DNA of 64,000 bases from contig BDGG01000002.1 of NCBI GenBank assembly GCA_001949185.1, forward strand, positions 3,233,679 through 3,297,678, in the 5' to 3' direction. Every line of letters begins with the position of its first letter. Positions within the stretch are counted from its first letter, which is position 1. The stretch is from Ramazzottius varieornatus. Its lineage: Eukaryota > Tardigrada > Eutardigrada > Parachela > Ramazzottiidae. The notes beneath the pieces are model-generated. The model did no database searches. It was not told the origin of the DNA and saw nothing but the letters and a program-made list of their open reading frames with translations. Position numbers and translations under genes: made by a program. This document shows, in pieces, positions 22,387 through 34,255 of the stretch.

Positions 22387-24627
22387 TACTGAAAGACGCA
22401 GCCCTCTTAAACGCAGGGTGGCTAGTCTCAACCTGACCAGAATCTGTAAACGACTTTGTGGAAGACATCATTCTTCCATTTTATAGGAAACTGAAGGTAT
22501 TTCCTACAAGGGATGTTTTGGATTTCCTGAGTCTGCGAATACGCCTGTACAGTTCTATAAGGCTCTGGTCAAAAGAATCAACGGAACGCACCCCGGGCTG
22601 ACCAGACCTGACGACACGAGCACAATCAAAGCCCTTTCCGCCGAAATAAACGAATCAAGGTTAATACAGTAGGTTCCTCGGGGCAAAAGTAACGAGAAGC
22701 TTCTCGACCAAAACCACAAAAATGCTATTACGGACGTACAGTACGCCATCCAAATAGCCTTTGTCCTTATCATTGTGCTTGTCGGTACCGAGTGACGACG
22801 ATGGAGAACCATCGACGCGATATTCCGACGCAACGGGGATTTCGCAGCAAAACTACGGTACCCTGACATGACTGCTGGATCGCAACTAGCTTTGCGGGGA
22901 AGACGTCGGCATTCGAGGATGGGCAGAAGAGATTCTTTGGTCAGCATCATACGGGTTCTTCGCATATACTGTAGTAGACACCTTTATTCTACATAATATG
23001 TGCGTGCTCGTACACGACGTACAACGACAAAATCATACCAAACGTGAAACCTTCAGCCCTTTTGATTGACTTGTATTAATCCAGAGAAGTTTCCCACGAA
23101 AAATGTAAAAGGAAGGCATGTTCGCGGTATTCCTCGACTAATTGCGACTAAAAAACAAATGCACACTAACCAACAAGAGAGTCCCGTAAAAACTGTTTTG
23201 TACAAAAAGCCGCGTATTCTCTATCGCAAGAAAAAACAACGGAGGAAAAACAGACGAGGAGAAAACCCAAGTAAATTAGTGAACAACAGATCCCGTGAGA
23301 GACCTAGCCATCATTATTTTATACAAAGCAATCTTCTTATCACAAAGGCCAAGCCATAAAAAGGTTCGAAGGATCAGTCGGCACTGTTCCCTCCTGCGTC
23401 GTCCCATCGGTCTCATCTCCAACGGTGACTCTCCACCCGACAGTCTACTCGTGTTCTCACTCGATCTCTTCAATTCAACGTTTGGCTGTACTATCGAGAT
23501 CGCTGGTAGTCCACTTCCACTGAAGATCCGCACCAACCCATTTCCGCTACGTGGGCTGGCTAGGTTGACCGCTGGCTCGAAGACTACTTCTTCCTCTCTG
23601 TTCGGGTCTTAGATGGACAGGCTTGAGCCTGTCCATCTAAGACCCGAACAAGTATGTCCGTTTTTCTGTTGGTCTTCCAGATTGGTAGCACGGATGGTCG
23701 CAATGTAATGGCAGCGCTTGATCCGCAGGAAGAGGACGTCGGTGACGGCCTAGACTGTAAAGTCGGGAACTAAAATGGCATGTGGGTCCGTTGCCGCGTT
23801 TGAGGTCGAGACGGGAAACGCCTGGCTGTGGTTGACGTGCGAGGGAGGGAAAGGGTGTGCGCGTCCGAGCTTACGCTCGTCTTGCTGATAGACGGAAGAA
23901 CAAACTAAAAACATCATCAGGCACCTACATACAATAGACTATGAAACCAGCCTGTTACCAAAGTATGCAGGTGCATGGAACAGACGTGGACTTTGTCGCA
24001 ACGAGAAGCCCAGCGTTCTTCATGCACTTACATACTGTACATCCTGATCCCATCATGACATCGAGTACCCGGGTGCACGATCGATACCACTGCATTTTTT
24101 TAGTACCACAGCGCAAACGTCCCATGTACCCGTATTCACTGTAGTGTGGGGCTGTCACCGCACTCAAGTATACAGGGGAGTGACAGAAGAACGGTTTAAT
24201 ATTACAGAATAAGGAGGTAAGCTGTACAGTCTCACCTCCGACATGTGACAATTGCTTCTTCCGTGACCGAATGTAAATTTTGCATGAGACGGCTCGCCAA
24301 ACATCGAGCAACTCGATCAAGCTGATCGACGATTTGTTCAAAGTTAACTCGATCACGTAATCTAGTGTGTATCCGATGAGCAGATCGGTCTCGGGCGAAC
24401 AGTGTGGTGGGCAGGCTGGTGCAGATATGAACCGTCCAAAATCAAAACCGGGCGTTTGAACTGTCATGTCTCGGAGGTAGGACTGTACCTTCAAAACCGA
24501 TCTTGACTTCAACAAGGCTCTTTAATATCAGGTCGAGGTAATGCGCGGGGCGACTAGCCTGAAATATGAAGCTCGGTTCCGCGTCACTAGTCTTGCGTCA
24601 GATCATTTGGGCTACGTCCGGATGTCA
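22387..24627. other. repeat-containing stretch without a supported gene
   Basis: Several open frames of 60-180 codons lie here on both strands, none with recognisable domains. A possible isolated exon, about 23682-23773 (+), reads DGRNVMAALDPQEEDVGDGL and stops; it follows a good acceptor (TTCTGTTGGTCTTCCAG), but no upstream partner was found. Confidence 0.3.
23600..23649. repeat. perfect 50-bp palindrome
   Basis: Two 24-base arms (GTTCGGGTCTTAGATGGACA...) are exact inverted copies separated by two bases. This is a strong hairpin or cruciform. No terminator-like or promoter context is evident. Confidence 0.85.
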
Positions 24628-25915
24628 TATGAGATGCTTGAGGGTATGTTCCGATACAAAGTGCGGGCGGAAGGGATCGAAGGAAGTGCTGAGGAACTGG
24701 AGGGCTGCGTGTCGTCGCTGTGGGGTGATTATTGAAGCGTACAGTGGCGGAGAGGTGACAAGTGAAAGGTCCTTCTTCATGAACTTCTTCCGGTCCAGGT
24801 CGTTCTTGCCAGACCCGTCCAGGATGTCCGACTGAATCATCTCTTCAATCATGTCTTCCATTGTGGCGACACCTATCGTCTCGTGCTCGGGATCCCCCAT
24901 CGCTTTGCTGGATAACGTGCTGAACGAACGCCCTGTACGAGCGACCCTTTTTGAATTCCTCTGTTATGAAAAGTAAACCACTTGAACCAAACGGATCTGA
25001 TGAATTCACGATCGAGGCGAACAGCAATCTCTTGTGGCGAAACGTCCCTCCTCGCTTTTTGTACAGTGAACAAATGAACATACAAATCGTGAAGAAAGAC
25101 GATGCTTGTAAACATGGTAAAATTGAACCAGAACATTTTATTCAAAACCAGGAACGTTTTATGAAAAATCGGTCCTCAAAAATTTTTTCAGAAAGAGCAG
25201 TCGTGATATCCGTCACGCGTTTCCGCTTCAACGACAGCGTTCCCGAAATTATGTTGATCTCATTGTTCGGCAGAAGACTCTGGTTCTTCGCCACACGAAT
25301 CAGCTCGACTAAACGTTTGCGGTCGTAAACTGTCCCAAGCTCCCCACCGAGGAGGAAATTCAGAATGCGACTCAGCGGATACAAAATCAGACACATTACC
25401 CCCATAACAATCTGCAGTCGCAATTAACCCTAACACAACGCAGAGATATTTAGAGTATGGTACGTCGGCAAATAATTTCATCCAGCCTGTGATCTCAAGT
25501 GGCGTACGTCTGTATTCTTGTTGGCTGAAATGTGCACCTCTTACGAGAACGACCTGGGTGCGCACCATTTGTTCGAAATGCTTATGATTATTTGTTCTGA
25601 AAATTATTCTGGTGTCACTTTATACGTTACACCATTGTAATGCATCGGGTGGCGGAACCGATAGCCAGGCCGAAGCGATTGCAGAGAGCTTGCGGGACGA
25701 TTTCGCCGAACAGGACGGTAACGGTGGTACAGAAGATCACGGCATAACTTAGTCCAGACGTTAGGTCGTCCAGCAGGGTCGTGAGGGAGGTGTTGACTAG
25801 TACACTGCCGATGACCAGATAAGCATAGCAAAAAGTTACCCTTCTTCCGGAGCGGAATGAATTCGTGGCGTGGAATTTTCTCTTCAGCAGCACCTACACT
25901 ACGAGCTAAAGGTTG
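24628..25915 (-). pseudogene. CNNM/ancient conserved domain divalent-metal transport mediator, frameshifted
   Basis: Blocks in order on the minus strand match CNNM proteins. First is PLRKKGNFLLC, then NTSLTTLLDDLTSG and FGEIVPQALCNRFGLAIGS from the DUF21 membrane domain (25640-25915). Next is LYPLSRILNFLLGGELGTVY with NEINIISGTLSLKRKRVTDI (about 25220-25412). Last is EEFKKGRSYRAFVQHV and DPEHETIGVATMEDMIEEMI from the CBS pair (24628-24980). The frame changes within NFLLC/YLVIG near 25825, again before ITEEFKKG, and at a five-G run near 24893 where one G too many breaks the CBS region. The cyclic-nucleotide-like C-terminal domain and the N-terminus are missing. Homopolymer sequencing error could explain one break but not all. 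Confidence 0.7.
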
Positions 25916-26913
25916 TAAACTTAGCCACCCCATACCGGGTTTGTAAAATTAGCCACGGCTGTAGCGTCTTTCGCTTGATTGACTAATTGATTGTCAGCCT
26001 TGTCTTTTCAACATGAGATTTCAACGTTCTTTTAATTGCGGATCTCTTGGATTCTCTGACTCCTCGTGTTGACTGTGCCTAATACCATTCGACAGCTCAT
26101 TATTTCATCTATCGATCTATCCTTAAAAGTTTGGGATGGAGTAGTAGAGAACAGGCGAACTTGGACGGCTAACTTTACAACCTTTCTCTTGTAGCCACAG
26201 TCTGCTGTTCTGTAGGGTCGAAGGACAGCAGACCGAAGCTGAGACCAGAGAAGAGACCTGAAAGAGCTTGAAGGATCATCACGAACAGAACTTGGATCCG
26301 TAGTGGAATAACAGCCCGTTCGGGCCAACTTACTACCACTTGAAACGACGTGCTTCAAAAATTCGGTTTGCGCCTTTTCCATCCATTCCCTCGTATTTCA
26401 TATACAACTTCTTAAGGTCTTCCGATTGAAATATAACGCATTTACAAGCGTGGAGAGATGGTTCGGAAAAGTTGATCAGTATAACTTGCGGTGGGCAAGA
26501 TCTCTGTTCTTGATCGACGTGTCGTATCTAAAATTCTGTGCTGGAGTGTCAAGCTCAATTTTGATTTCACCGTATATGGAAACTATCCGAACTGCCATAA
26601 ATCAGAAAGCATCGTACAAGAGCCAAGCTAACTCGGCAAATGATTTAAAACTGTCAAATTCGACAATTTTGCCAGTGTCGCAAGACTGGTTTTAAAGCCG
26701 GTCGAAATCACTTAAGTTGAACAGAAAGTCTCTGTGGTAAATGTGGTAAATGTGCGTTTGGAAAATGCCAGTGCGCAATATGTTTAACAAAGTAATATCG
26801 AACCAGAACTCGATGCGAATGCACCTGCGCCGTGCTGGCCATTGGCACAACGCGAGCTCCGTTTTCCTGGACATCTCTGTATTTTACACAAGAACAGGCA
26901 ACCGTGCTCTACT

Positions 26914-29900
26914 CTAGCCGGCTCGCTGGAAACAGCCCGACAGATACTTTTCTGTCATGGCTCGGAACGATTTGCGGAACAGTCTGTTGGTCGAGTAATA
27001 CAGAACCGAGTTAGTCGCTGTACTTCCGTGTGCCAGGAATACGGTTAACAGATAGACCCAGGAAGGTAGTACGACATCAATGACAGGAGCCAGCATCAGG
27101 AGGATGGCCAGAGGGAGCCAAGCTACAAGGAACACAGCGAAGCTACGAAAGAGGGTTCGCACCAGCGTGAGTTCTTGCTGAAAAGTTCGCGACCTTCGTC
27201 TGGACTGCCGTAAGACACACGTGCGTGCTGGCTCGGACTCAAAGTTGGCGTCCGACACCACGATGATGCTTGGGTTCTGTTCCATTTGGGTATTCCTTTC
27301 GCTCATCTGGTCCATCGTGGGGGTGGAGTCTTGATCTACCGGGGCGTTCTTGAATCGAGCGACGATCTGGTTTCTCGCTGCTTTTGTGGTGCGAACCAAC
27401 TGATAAATCTTGCAGTACGACACAAAGCTAATCAGAAGCGGTATGGCGATGCCGACGATGGCGAAGAAGGTGGAGTAGGTCCACAGGTTCGTCTCTTTCG
27501 TGCACCTTGATGAAGGCACGCGTTACAGACACCACAAAAAATATCCGTTCATGCTGTCATGCGCCTTACATAAAAAACTGTTTGACGTATGAGTTTTTTC
27601 CCCAACCGACGTGATTTGGGAGATGAATGGAGAAGGAAATTATCCACGTCAAGCCAATCCAAAGCACGGTTCTCCAAGATGAAAACCATATGTTGTAAGT
27701 ATCCTGGTGGCATATGAAAAAGTACCTGAAAGCAAGTTCATTGGTTAAGCCCCGCTTAATGATGCACTGTGTTGAATTTAACAGGAAGGTGCAGTTCAAT
27801 CAGCACCCCATGCTTCGCGTGCGGCTTCAATATTCAGTTGTTTAACGTCTCATCTTTTTCAATTTTTTAAGCGCTGGTCCAATGCCGCTCTGCAGGGGAC
27901 AGGCCATGAAACTAGTCATTAAACTTGCTTATATTGTAAATAACTGGCGAAATGCACGGTTCCCATATAGAATGCGCTGCGGGGGAAAAAGGGAGGGGAA
28001 CAGAGAGAGCATTAGTGGCAAATAGGTGAGGAGCCTCCCTGTCAATTCACTCGTAGAGCGACAATTCATGTAGCGACAATGACCATTCAGCGTCGTGTTC
28101 CTTCAAATGAAACTTCTGTTTCAAATCGTAGTTGGAATTTTGCCGAAGACAGATGGTTAGCCAGAAGAACGAGCCATCAATTTATGCTGAAAACAATAGC
28201 AAAAGAAGTCCGCATTGTATCGTGGATGTCCTCATACACCTTTTGCAGCCGGAGCAGGAAGAGGGATCAGAGAGAACCGATTTTCGACGCGCACGTTGTT
28301 TTCTTCTCATAATTTGGTACTGGACCCTCCTAGTTTTTCCATTCTTATACGTCCGAGTAGCTGAATGTTTCTTCTATACCGTCTTCAGCAAAAGTTTCTT
28401 TCGATTAAATTTCTCCAGACGTATAATGGGAATGACGTATGGGAATGACGTGTACTTAAATCCAGTGTTTCACTGAGCGGCGCTGTCTGTTCTCTTTCCC
28501 ACCTTCCCCAGTTGTCCTGTCCCTACTAGAGTGGTATTGGTGGTCGTAATGGCAAAAACGTGTTGAGATTGCAAAATATCGTAAACATATGTCATGTTTT
28601 GTTAGTATACGAGCCTGGCCCAAATGTGGGGATGGACAAAAATGTGGGGAACGGAGCGAAAGCGGCATGGGTGAGCTGAGGTTGACCAATCAATTAAATC
28701 AATCGAAGCACAGCCGCTTTCGCTCCGTTCCCCACATTTTTGTCCATCCCCACATTTAGGCCAGGCGCGTGTACCGAACTTCTTCGCTTAATGAAGATTG
28801 GCCCTGTGACATCCTTTCAGACTTTCGGGAGCCGTCTGTTGCGGATGCGGATGGCAGTTAGCGAAAACATACTATGCCAAAAGTGCGAGTAGAAATTTAC
28901 GCTCCGCTGAGGGACTTCCGCTTCCGCTTCGGGCGGCTCCGAAGTCCGAACAGTGGGGTCTTCACGGCCTACGTTAATATTGTCCAGTAGCGAAGAAGTT
29001 TGTCATTGTACCGGTTGAATGCAATGGCAGTGTTGGACCAAACGGCTGAAAGGCATCCTGGAAAGAAAAAAGCGTAAATGATCGATGAGAAACTCTACAC
29101 ACGTGTACTGTTGGAAAACCCATTGGCAGTGCTCTGAAAAGGTATTACCAGGTGCGCAAACACTGGCAACGATGCTGCACAAAATAAGGCGAGTTTCCCA
29201 ATAAGAGGTTCCGTGTACTACGCCTACAATGATTTCCCGGTAGATACAAAACTTATTTGGCTGTAGTTTTTACCATCTCATACCAGCGAGTGACGCCATT
29301 ATGAGTAACAAGGTAGTTTTGGTCATCAAACCCACTTAGTACGTTGTAGGGAACCACAATGACGATCAGAACCAAGTCGGACACCGCAAAGTTGATCAGG
29401 AATGCGTTGCGGGTAGTTCGAAGATCAGCAACGAGTGCAATGGTCGCGATAATCTAGAAAAGGGCGCGCAAGTCCGGTCGCTAAAAATCCGTACAAATTC
29501 TGGGATTTCATTTTAGAGCCCGCTATACATTTACCATCCTGCATGCCAAGCTAAATGCCAAAATTACATTACACATGCATTAGACTGATCTTTAACTGGT
29601 GTAATCAAGTAGTCAAGTCGCACAGATAACCGGCTGTGTAGGCATGGCGACCACTACGGTTAAGTCTGAATGATTTTCGCATCTTAGAAATCCGAAAATT
29701 TGGCACAGATTTACAGCTACCGGAATATATAATCAATTGGGCTGAGAAAAGCACAGTGCTGCGTTCTCAGATGGATTTGACTGCACTTTGGAACCCTAAT
29801 ACAGTCGCCCATCTCGAAATTTGCCGGAACTTTTTCCGTTAATTTCGAGTGGCTGAAGTAAAGGGGTATCGTTACTAATAACAGACTTCGAGTGACTTTG

Positions 29901-30119
29901 CCGCGGTAGCCAAGCCATTCGATTTTTCATTGCTAGCCTGCACGGTCTTACCAGACTGTTTCCGATGAAGCCTGCAATGCTGAAAATCGTCATAGCCAAG
30001 ATGAAAATAATGCGGACTTCCGGTTCTTCGTTGTATTCTTCGTTTCCCACAGGGGTAGCATTTTTGGAGAGCCCCTCGTGTCCACTCATAGTGTGGTCGA
30101 AGGTATGGAGCTTTGACAT
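26914..30119 (-). CDS. rhodopsin-type GPCR, melatonin-receptor/Tre1-moody-like
   Basis: Six exons join in phase to 385 residues: 29952-30119, 29284-29453, 29149-29174 (26 nt), 29012-29057, 27570-27725, 26914-27505. TM1 is IIFILAMTIFSIAGFIGNSL. TM2 contains NAFLINFAVSDLVL. TM3 ends in NRYFFICHQ, split exactly by the largest intron (1.3 kb). TM4 and TM5 follow (GIAIPLLISFVSYCKIY), then a long third intracellular loop, TM6 with AWLPLAILLML and TM7 with NSVLYYSTN. The DRY motif is NRY and NPxxY is NSxxY. Both variants occur in melatonin receptors and the arthropod Tre1/moody group. A glycosylation site NAT lies in the N-terminus. The ligand is not predictable. The large intron carries a MITE at 28606-28773. 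Confidence 0.85.
28606..28773. mobile_element. 168-bp MITE, family TACACGCG-CTGGCC (copy 1)
   Basis: Terminal inverted repeats of about 60 bases (28606-28665 and 28713-28773) begin TATACGAGCCTGGCC / TACACGCGCCTGGCC and continue through AATGTGGGGATGGACAAAAA. The element at 48481-49081 has the same first 15 bases at its ends. It lies within the large intron of the GPCR gene, so it must be spliced out with it. Confidence 0.8.
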
Positions 30120-31224
30120 CGATATCACGGATACCACCGCCGGCCTTCACCGATCACGCATTATCCAGCTGGGAAAAAGGTGGAACGACCTCCTAACCTG
30201 CAACTAACACTGAATATTCACAAACTTCCAATCGCGTTCGTATATGTTTGAATTGTAAAAAAGGTGTGCAGTAGTCCAACAATATCGATCTGATGTCGAT
30301 GAAGGATGGGAATTATAATCAGCCGACCTTAGAGGTCTTTAAGGTTGTTATGCGCATGATTAAGCAGAATCATCTGGGAACTCAATAGTCCATTTACATA
30401 TTGGATTCGCTAAAACTACGCATCCCAGTCGCAATGTGAAACCCAAAAACATCCGGCTGTTTACTAGTGCGTCAAAACATGCGCACGAGTCAAGTATATA
30501 TGTATGTCAAGCGCACGAGCATATTATCCTTCTTCATGAGTACTTACTGGCAAGATGACCAAGAAAATGTCCTGTGTAGATCTAAGCAACGCGTTATCGT
30601 GTGAAAACAGAGGTGTTGTCACGCGCTACTCGGCTGCACACAATAGCACCGGGAAACCAAACATCGTCTGGTCACAAATGTAGTGCAATCAAAGTAAAAG
30701 ATCCGATCGCTGAAGTACGGAATGGGCACTCAAGGGTACTTCCCTAATTGCTATCAGAGTAAGGTTCGCTGGGTGTTCCTTCAGTATCTCTTTAGTAACA
30801 CAGCTGCTGGTATGGACTTTCGCGGCAGATATTACATGCTTGTCAGCGGCGGCCATACAAAATAATTTGCCGGGAAAGACAGATAGCGCTATGATGTACG
30901 ACCTTTTGATGACGTAGCTTTTAAGTGATTTAAAATTAAAATTAAAATTTAAATCTAAATTTGAATCGTAATTTAAATCTGACGACGCAACGTACTGAAA
31001 GTTCCAGGTTTGAATATTGACCTTTATTTGAGAACTTCATGCACAAGATACGCACAGGATCCATATGGACTGATTGCACTAGCAATCCGCTGGTGCAAAG
31101 CAATCAATTGTGCCTGACCGGCACTTGTAATACGCATTGCCAGCAATCGATATTCTGTTTGGGTGAGGTCTATTTTGCTGATACTGCGTTTGCAGAAAAT
31201 GATGCACTACATGTCCCGCATCTT
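30120..31224. other. intergenic stretch upstream of the GPCR, no supported gene
   Basis: No convincing coding sequence. Short AT-rich stretch of alternating AAATT/AAATTT near 30930-30985. It should contain the GPCR promoter near its left end. Confidence 0.4.
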
Positions 31225-31493
31225 CAATACAGTCCAATCGCTCGAGATGTGTTTCCTAATTTGACGGTTTCAAAACTGAAAGATCAGGAAAAATAACGAT
31301 CCCACTTGCCTTGCCGCAGCTCGGCCAGACGCATGCTATTTGATTACTTGATTCCATCGGTCGAAGCATGGTGTTATGCCTATCTTATGTGATTTTGAAT
31401 GGTGGCTTGACATGCGGTCTGGTGAATCTATGGCGAGCCCAGAATTGAAACCGTCAAATCAGGTAACACATCTCGAGCGAGTGGACTGTATTG
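31225..31493. repeat. inverted-repeat element, family CTCGAGCGAGTGGACTGTA (copy A)
   Basis: 49-base ends at 31225-31273 and 31445-31493 are inverted copies with about four differences. The shared core ACACATCTCGAGCGA-TGGAC also forms the ends of 40374-40619. The interior is non-coding. Confidence 0.75.
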
Positions 31494-31554
31494 CAAAAAA
31501 CCAAATGCAAAAGTTAATTTTTTCTACCTGGTTACGTTATCATGGCTCTGTACC

Positions 31555-34255
31555 TGGAATTCTAATAACGTTTTCCCCTAACATACTTCTTCCTCTAACT
31601 CGGGAACCTAACAGTCTCGGATGCGAAGAACTCTTTCCCCTGAAAACAGGCGACTGCTCCGAAGAACACTTTCCCCTAAGAACCACGGCCTCGAACAACT
31701 TCGGACCCGAACAGCCTCAGACCTCGTTCCCCGAAGAACTCTTTCCTGCTTTTGCGAGACACCACTGGTGAGACATCTCCGAAATTTACTGGGCCCAAAA
31801 CTAATGTTTTCCCAAAAAAAGGCAACAGACCACAGACGAAAAAACTCATTGCAGCAAGTCAAGTCTAAGTGTAAATCAAAATTACTCATCGGTGTCAGCT
31901 TTGCGTTTCTTTGCCGCCGTTCTAATCTCGATGTTTCGAGCGACCAAATTTAGAAAATCTTCGTTGAGGCTTGGAGCACGGACATAAGACTCACAAATGT
32001 CGGCCAGCTTCTGGGCATACCTCTGATAATACTTGTCCTTCGGCGGTAGGGAACCGCCAACACGCAGAGCCTCCACACGCGCTTTGATGAGCTTGCGCTC
32101 CTTCGCGACATCGTCGAGGAACGTGTAGATTCCCGGGTGAGCGCGGTCGACTTGCGTCCCGAACGACCCATGCCAAGCTTCCACGTTGTTTGAGGTTCGC
32201 CACACCCCTTCCAGCGTACGTTCGCAGAGACCCCACAAGTTCGGTGGGTACATTGCAGGAACTTCACTACCCTTCACGTCCGTGGAACCCACTCAAGTCT
32301 CTCGGAAGTAATGCAAAAACTGGGGAAAAAACGAGATATAATTTCATGTTAGACTTATTCCGGTCGAACGAAAGTGAATTATATCAAACTTCACTGGACT
32401 GCTTTTCTGACCTTCGCGAATCCAGATTTCAGTGTAGCATTAAAGCTTTCCAAATGCAAGTCTGCCAGGCATCCTTAATGCTTTTCTTTGGAACCAAAGC
32501 CAAAGCGAGAACCATGCGGATGGAGCGACTGAATTTATCGTCATCCAGGCACTGAACAACGAGCCCGTTCTCTTGATCTTTTCGCCAGACTGCTTGCGAA
32601 AAGTGAAAGTGGCAACCTGTAAACTGCCCATATAGAGAAGCGAAATACATATATTATCAAAATTGTAATACTAAACTCAAGCAGAGCGCAGAAGTTCTCC
32701 CTCGAATACGGGTGTGCGGAAAATTTTGCCTGCCGTATTGATAACCGCTCGTCCGTAGTCGGTAACGATGCTCATGGGTTTTAGTCCTTCGTCCAAGTCG
32801 AGTCGGAACGGCATGGCCTCCAGTTCGTCGCGAACTGCGCGAACTGCGCGAACTGCGCGAACCAGTCTTTCGTAGGTGGCGCTGCTCTTGTTGGGACGCA
32901 AGGCAAACAGCACTAGAAATACTCCGCCGAAATGATCAACGTGAATTGTTTAGTACTGATAATCCAACTTGTGAACAATCTGGAAAGTACCGTCCATGAT
33001 TCAAGTCTTAGCCAAGCGCAGGTACTGGAAGTCCTCTCCTTTCAAGTAAATGATGCGTTGAGAATCAGCCCTCCCGCTGTCAAACGACACGCTATCCCAT
33101 CCGAGCTCACTGTTCTCCAGGTAGATGTTGAGATCGATATCTTCCGGCTTCTCGGGAGCTGGCATCTGAACCTGTCGCTGCCGACACGCCATTCTTGTCA
33201 AGTTATAAGCGGAAGGGAGATGGCTGGCTACTTCGATCGGGATATTCTGAACAAGATCGCTGAGCAGTCGCCGTGGTTTCGTCAAGCTTTGTCTTGCCCG
33301 TTCACGTAAGTCTGCTTTGACTTCTTCCGCCTTGATTTCGTTCACGTTGGCTACGCGGTTGTGCTCAGCGGTTGAGAGTATATCATTAGAAGAATCCAGT
33401 GTAATCGTTCCTTTGCAGCCGTAACTGTCCTTCTTTCTACAGTTCCGATAAGACCTCTCGCGTGGCAAGTTCCTGTTCTTGGTGTAGGTGTGACTTCTAT
33501 ACATGGCAATATTTCCTCCTCTGGATGACTTGATAAATTTCACCACGGTAGGACTGTTACTTGCTAGAGAAACAAAGCCAGTCTCCTCCAGTGCCACCAT
33601 GATATCGTGGATGCTTTCGTTTGCCATAGTATAAATCGTCACTTCTGTAGTAAGCCGAATTTAGACAGAACAATCTCAAAAGTTGCAAGGAAAACGTTAG
33701 AAACGTTTTGCAATGTTCTGAAGAGAAATAGAATTCAATCAGACAAACAAACGGAAAGCTGTTCGAAAGATTCCTAAAGTGTGTTTGGCGCTACGTGCGT
33801 CGATTCGACCGATGCAACGGCTCTTCACTCAGGAGGGGCGGTACTTCGCTTGCGTGGCGCTTGATTCGAACTGCACTCTTTGTAGAGATTTCGAACTGCA
33901 TGTGCTGCAAATCAATCGATGGATTAACGGGGGCAAGTTCCGGCTTTTGAATAAGTACTGTCAATTGTTTGCATATGTCAAGCGCCGACAGTCGCCGTGT
34001 CGACACGAGACGACGAGAACCGGTTTCAGGGAAGATAGTCCATTGTAGGCGAAGCTTCAAGGGCTCGGGTTTGTTGGAAGCCCAAGCTGTTCGAGGCGGT
34101 GCTTCTTCGGGGTCAAAGTCGTTAGAGAATATGGACATATTTTAGAGAAGGTGCTGTTAGAGTGCGAAGCCCTTCGGGGGAAGAATTCTTCTAGTTCGAG
34201 GTTCTTCGGAGCAACGTTTAAGGGAAATTGGAGTTAGAGGATAACGTGCTCAGCC
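31555..34255 (-). mobile_element. MULE (Mutator-like) DNA transposon relic with FLYWCH-type zinc finger
   Basis: Pieces of one transposase run right to left. An N-terminal FLYWCH-like finger lies at 33001-33642 (HTYTKNR, YRNCRKK, GCKGTITLDSSNDI, EHNRVAN). The MULE catalytic core follows with MDGTFQIV, LFALRPNKSSATYERL and SIVTDYGRAVINT (32677-32990). GCHFHFSQAVWRKDQENGL lies at 32429-32650, and SNNVEAWHGSFG with the third catalytic acid at 31882-32292. A UGA replaces the Trp before the MDG motif and a UAA interrupts the strand after it; further stops separate the last blocks. Weak inverted similarity between about 31566-31600 and 34215-34252 may mark the ends. A second frame, 33791-34138, is probably part of the element. 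Confidence 0.8.

Noticed and set aside
22555-22965. 136-residue minus-strand frame
   Set aside because: Starts with a basic segment without a signal or domain, and the overlapping plus strand is equally open; no splice support.
23066-23359. Very basic 97-residue frame (many KKQRRKNRR)
   Set aside because: Composition-driven, A-rich sequence with no conserved motif or splice context.
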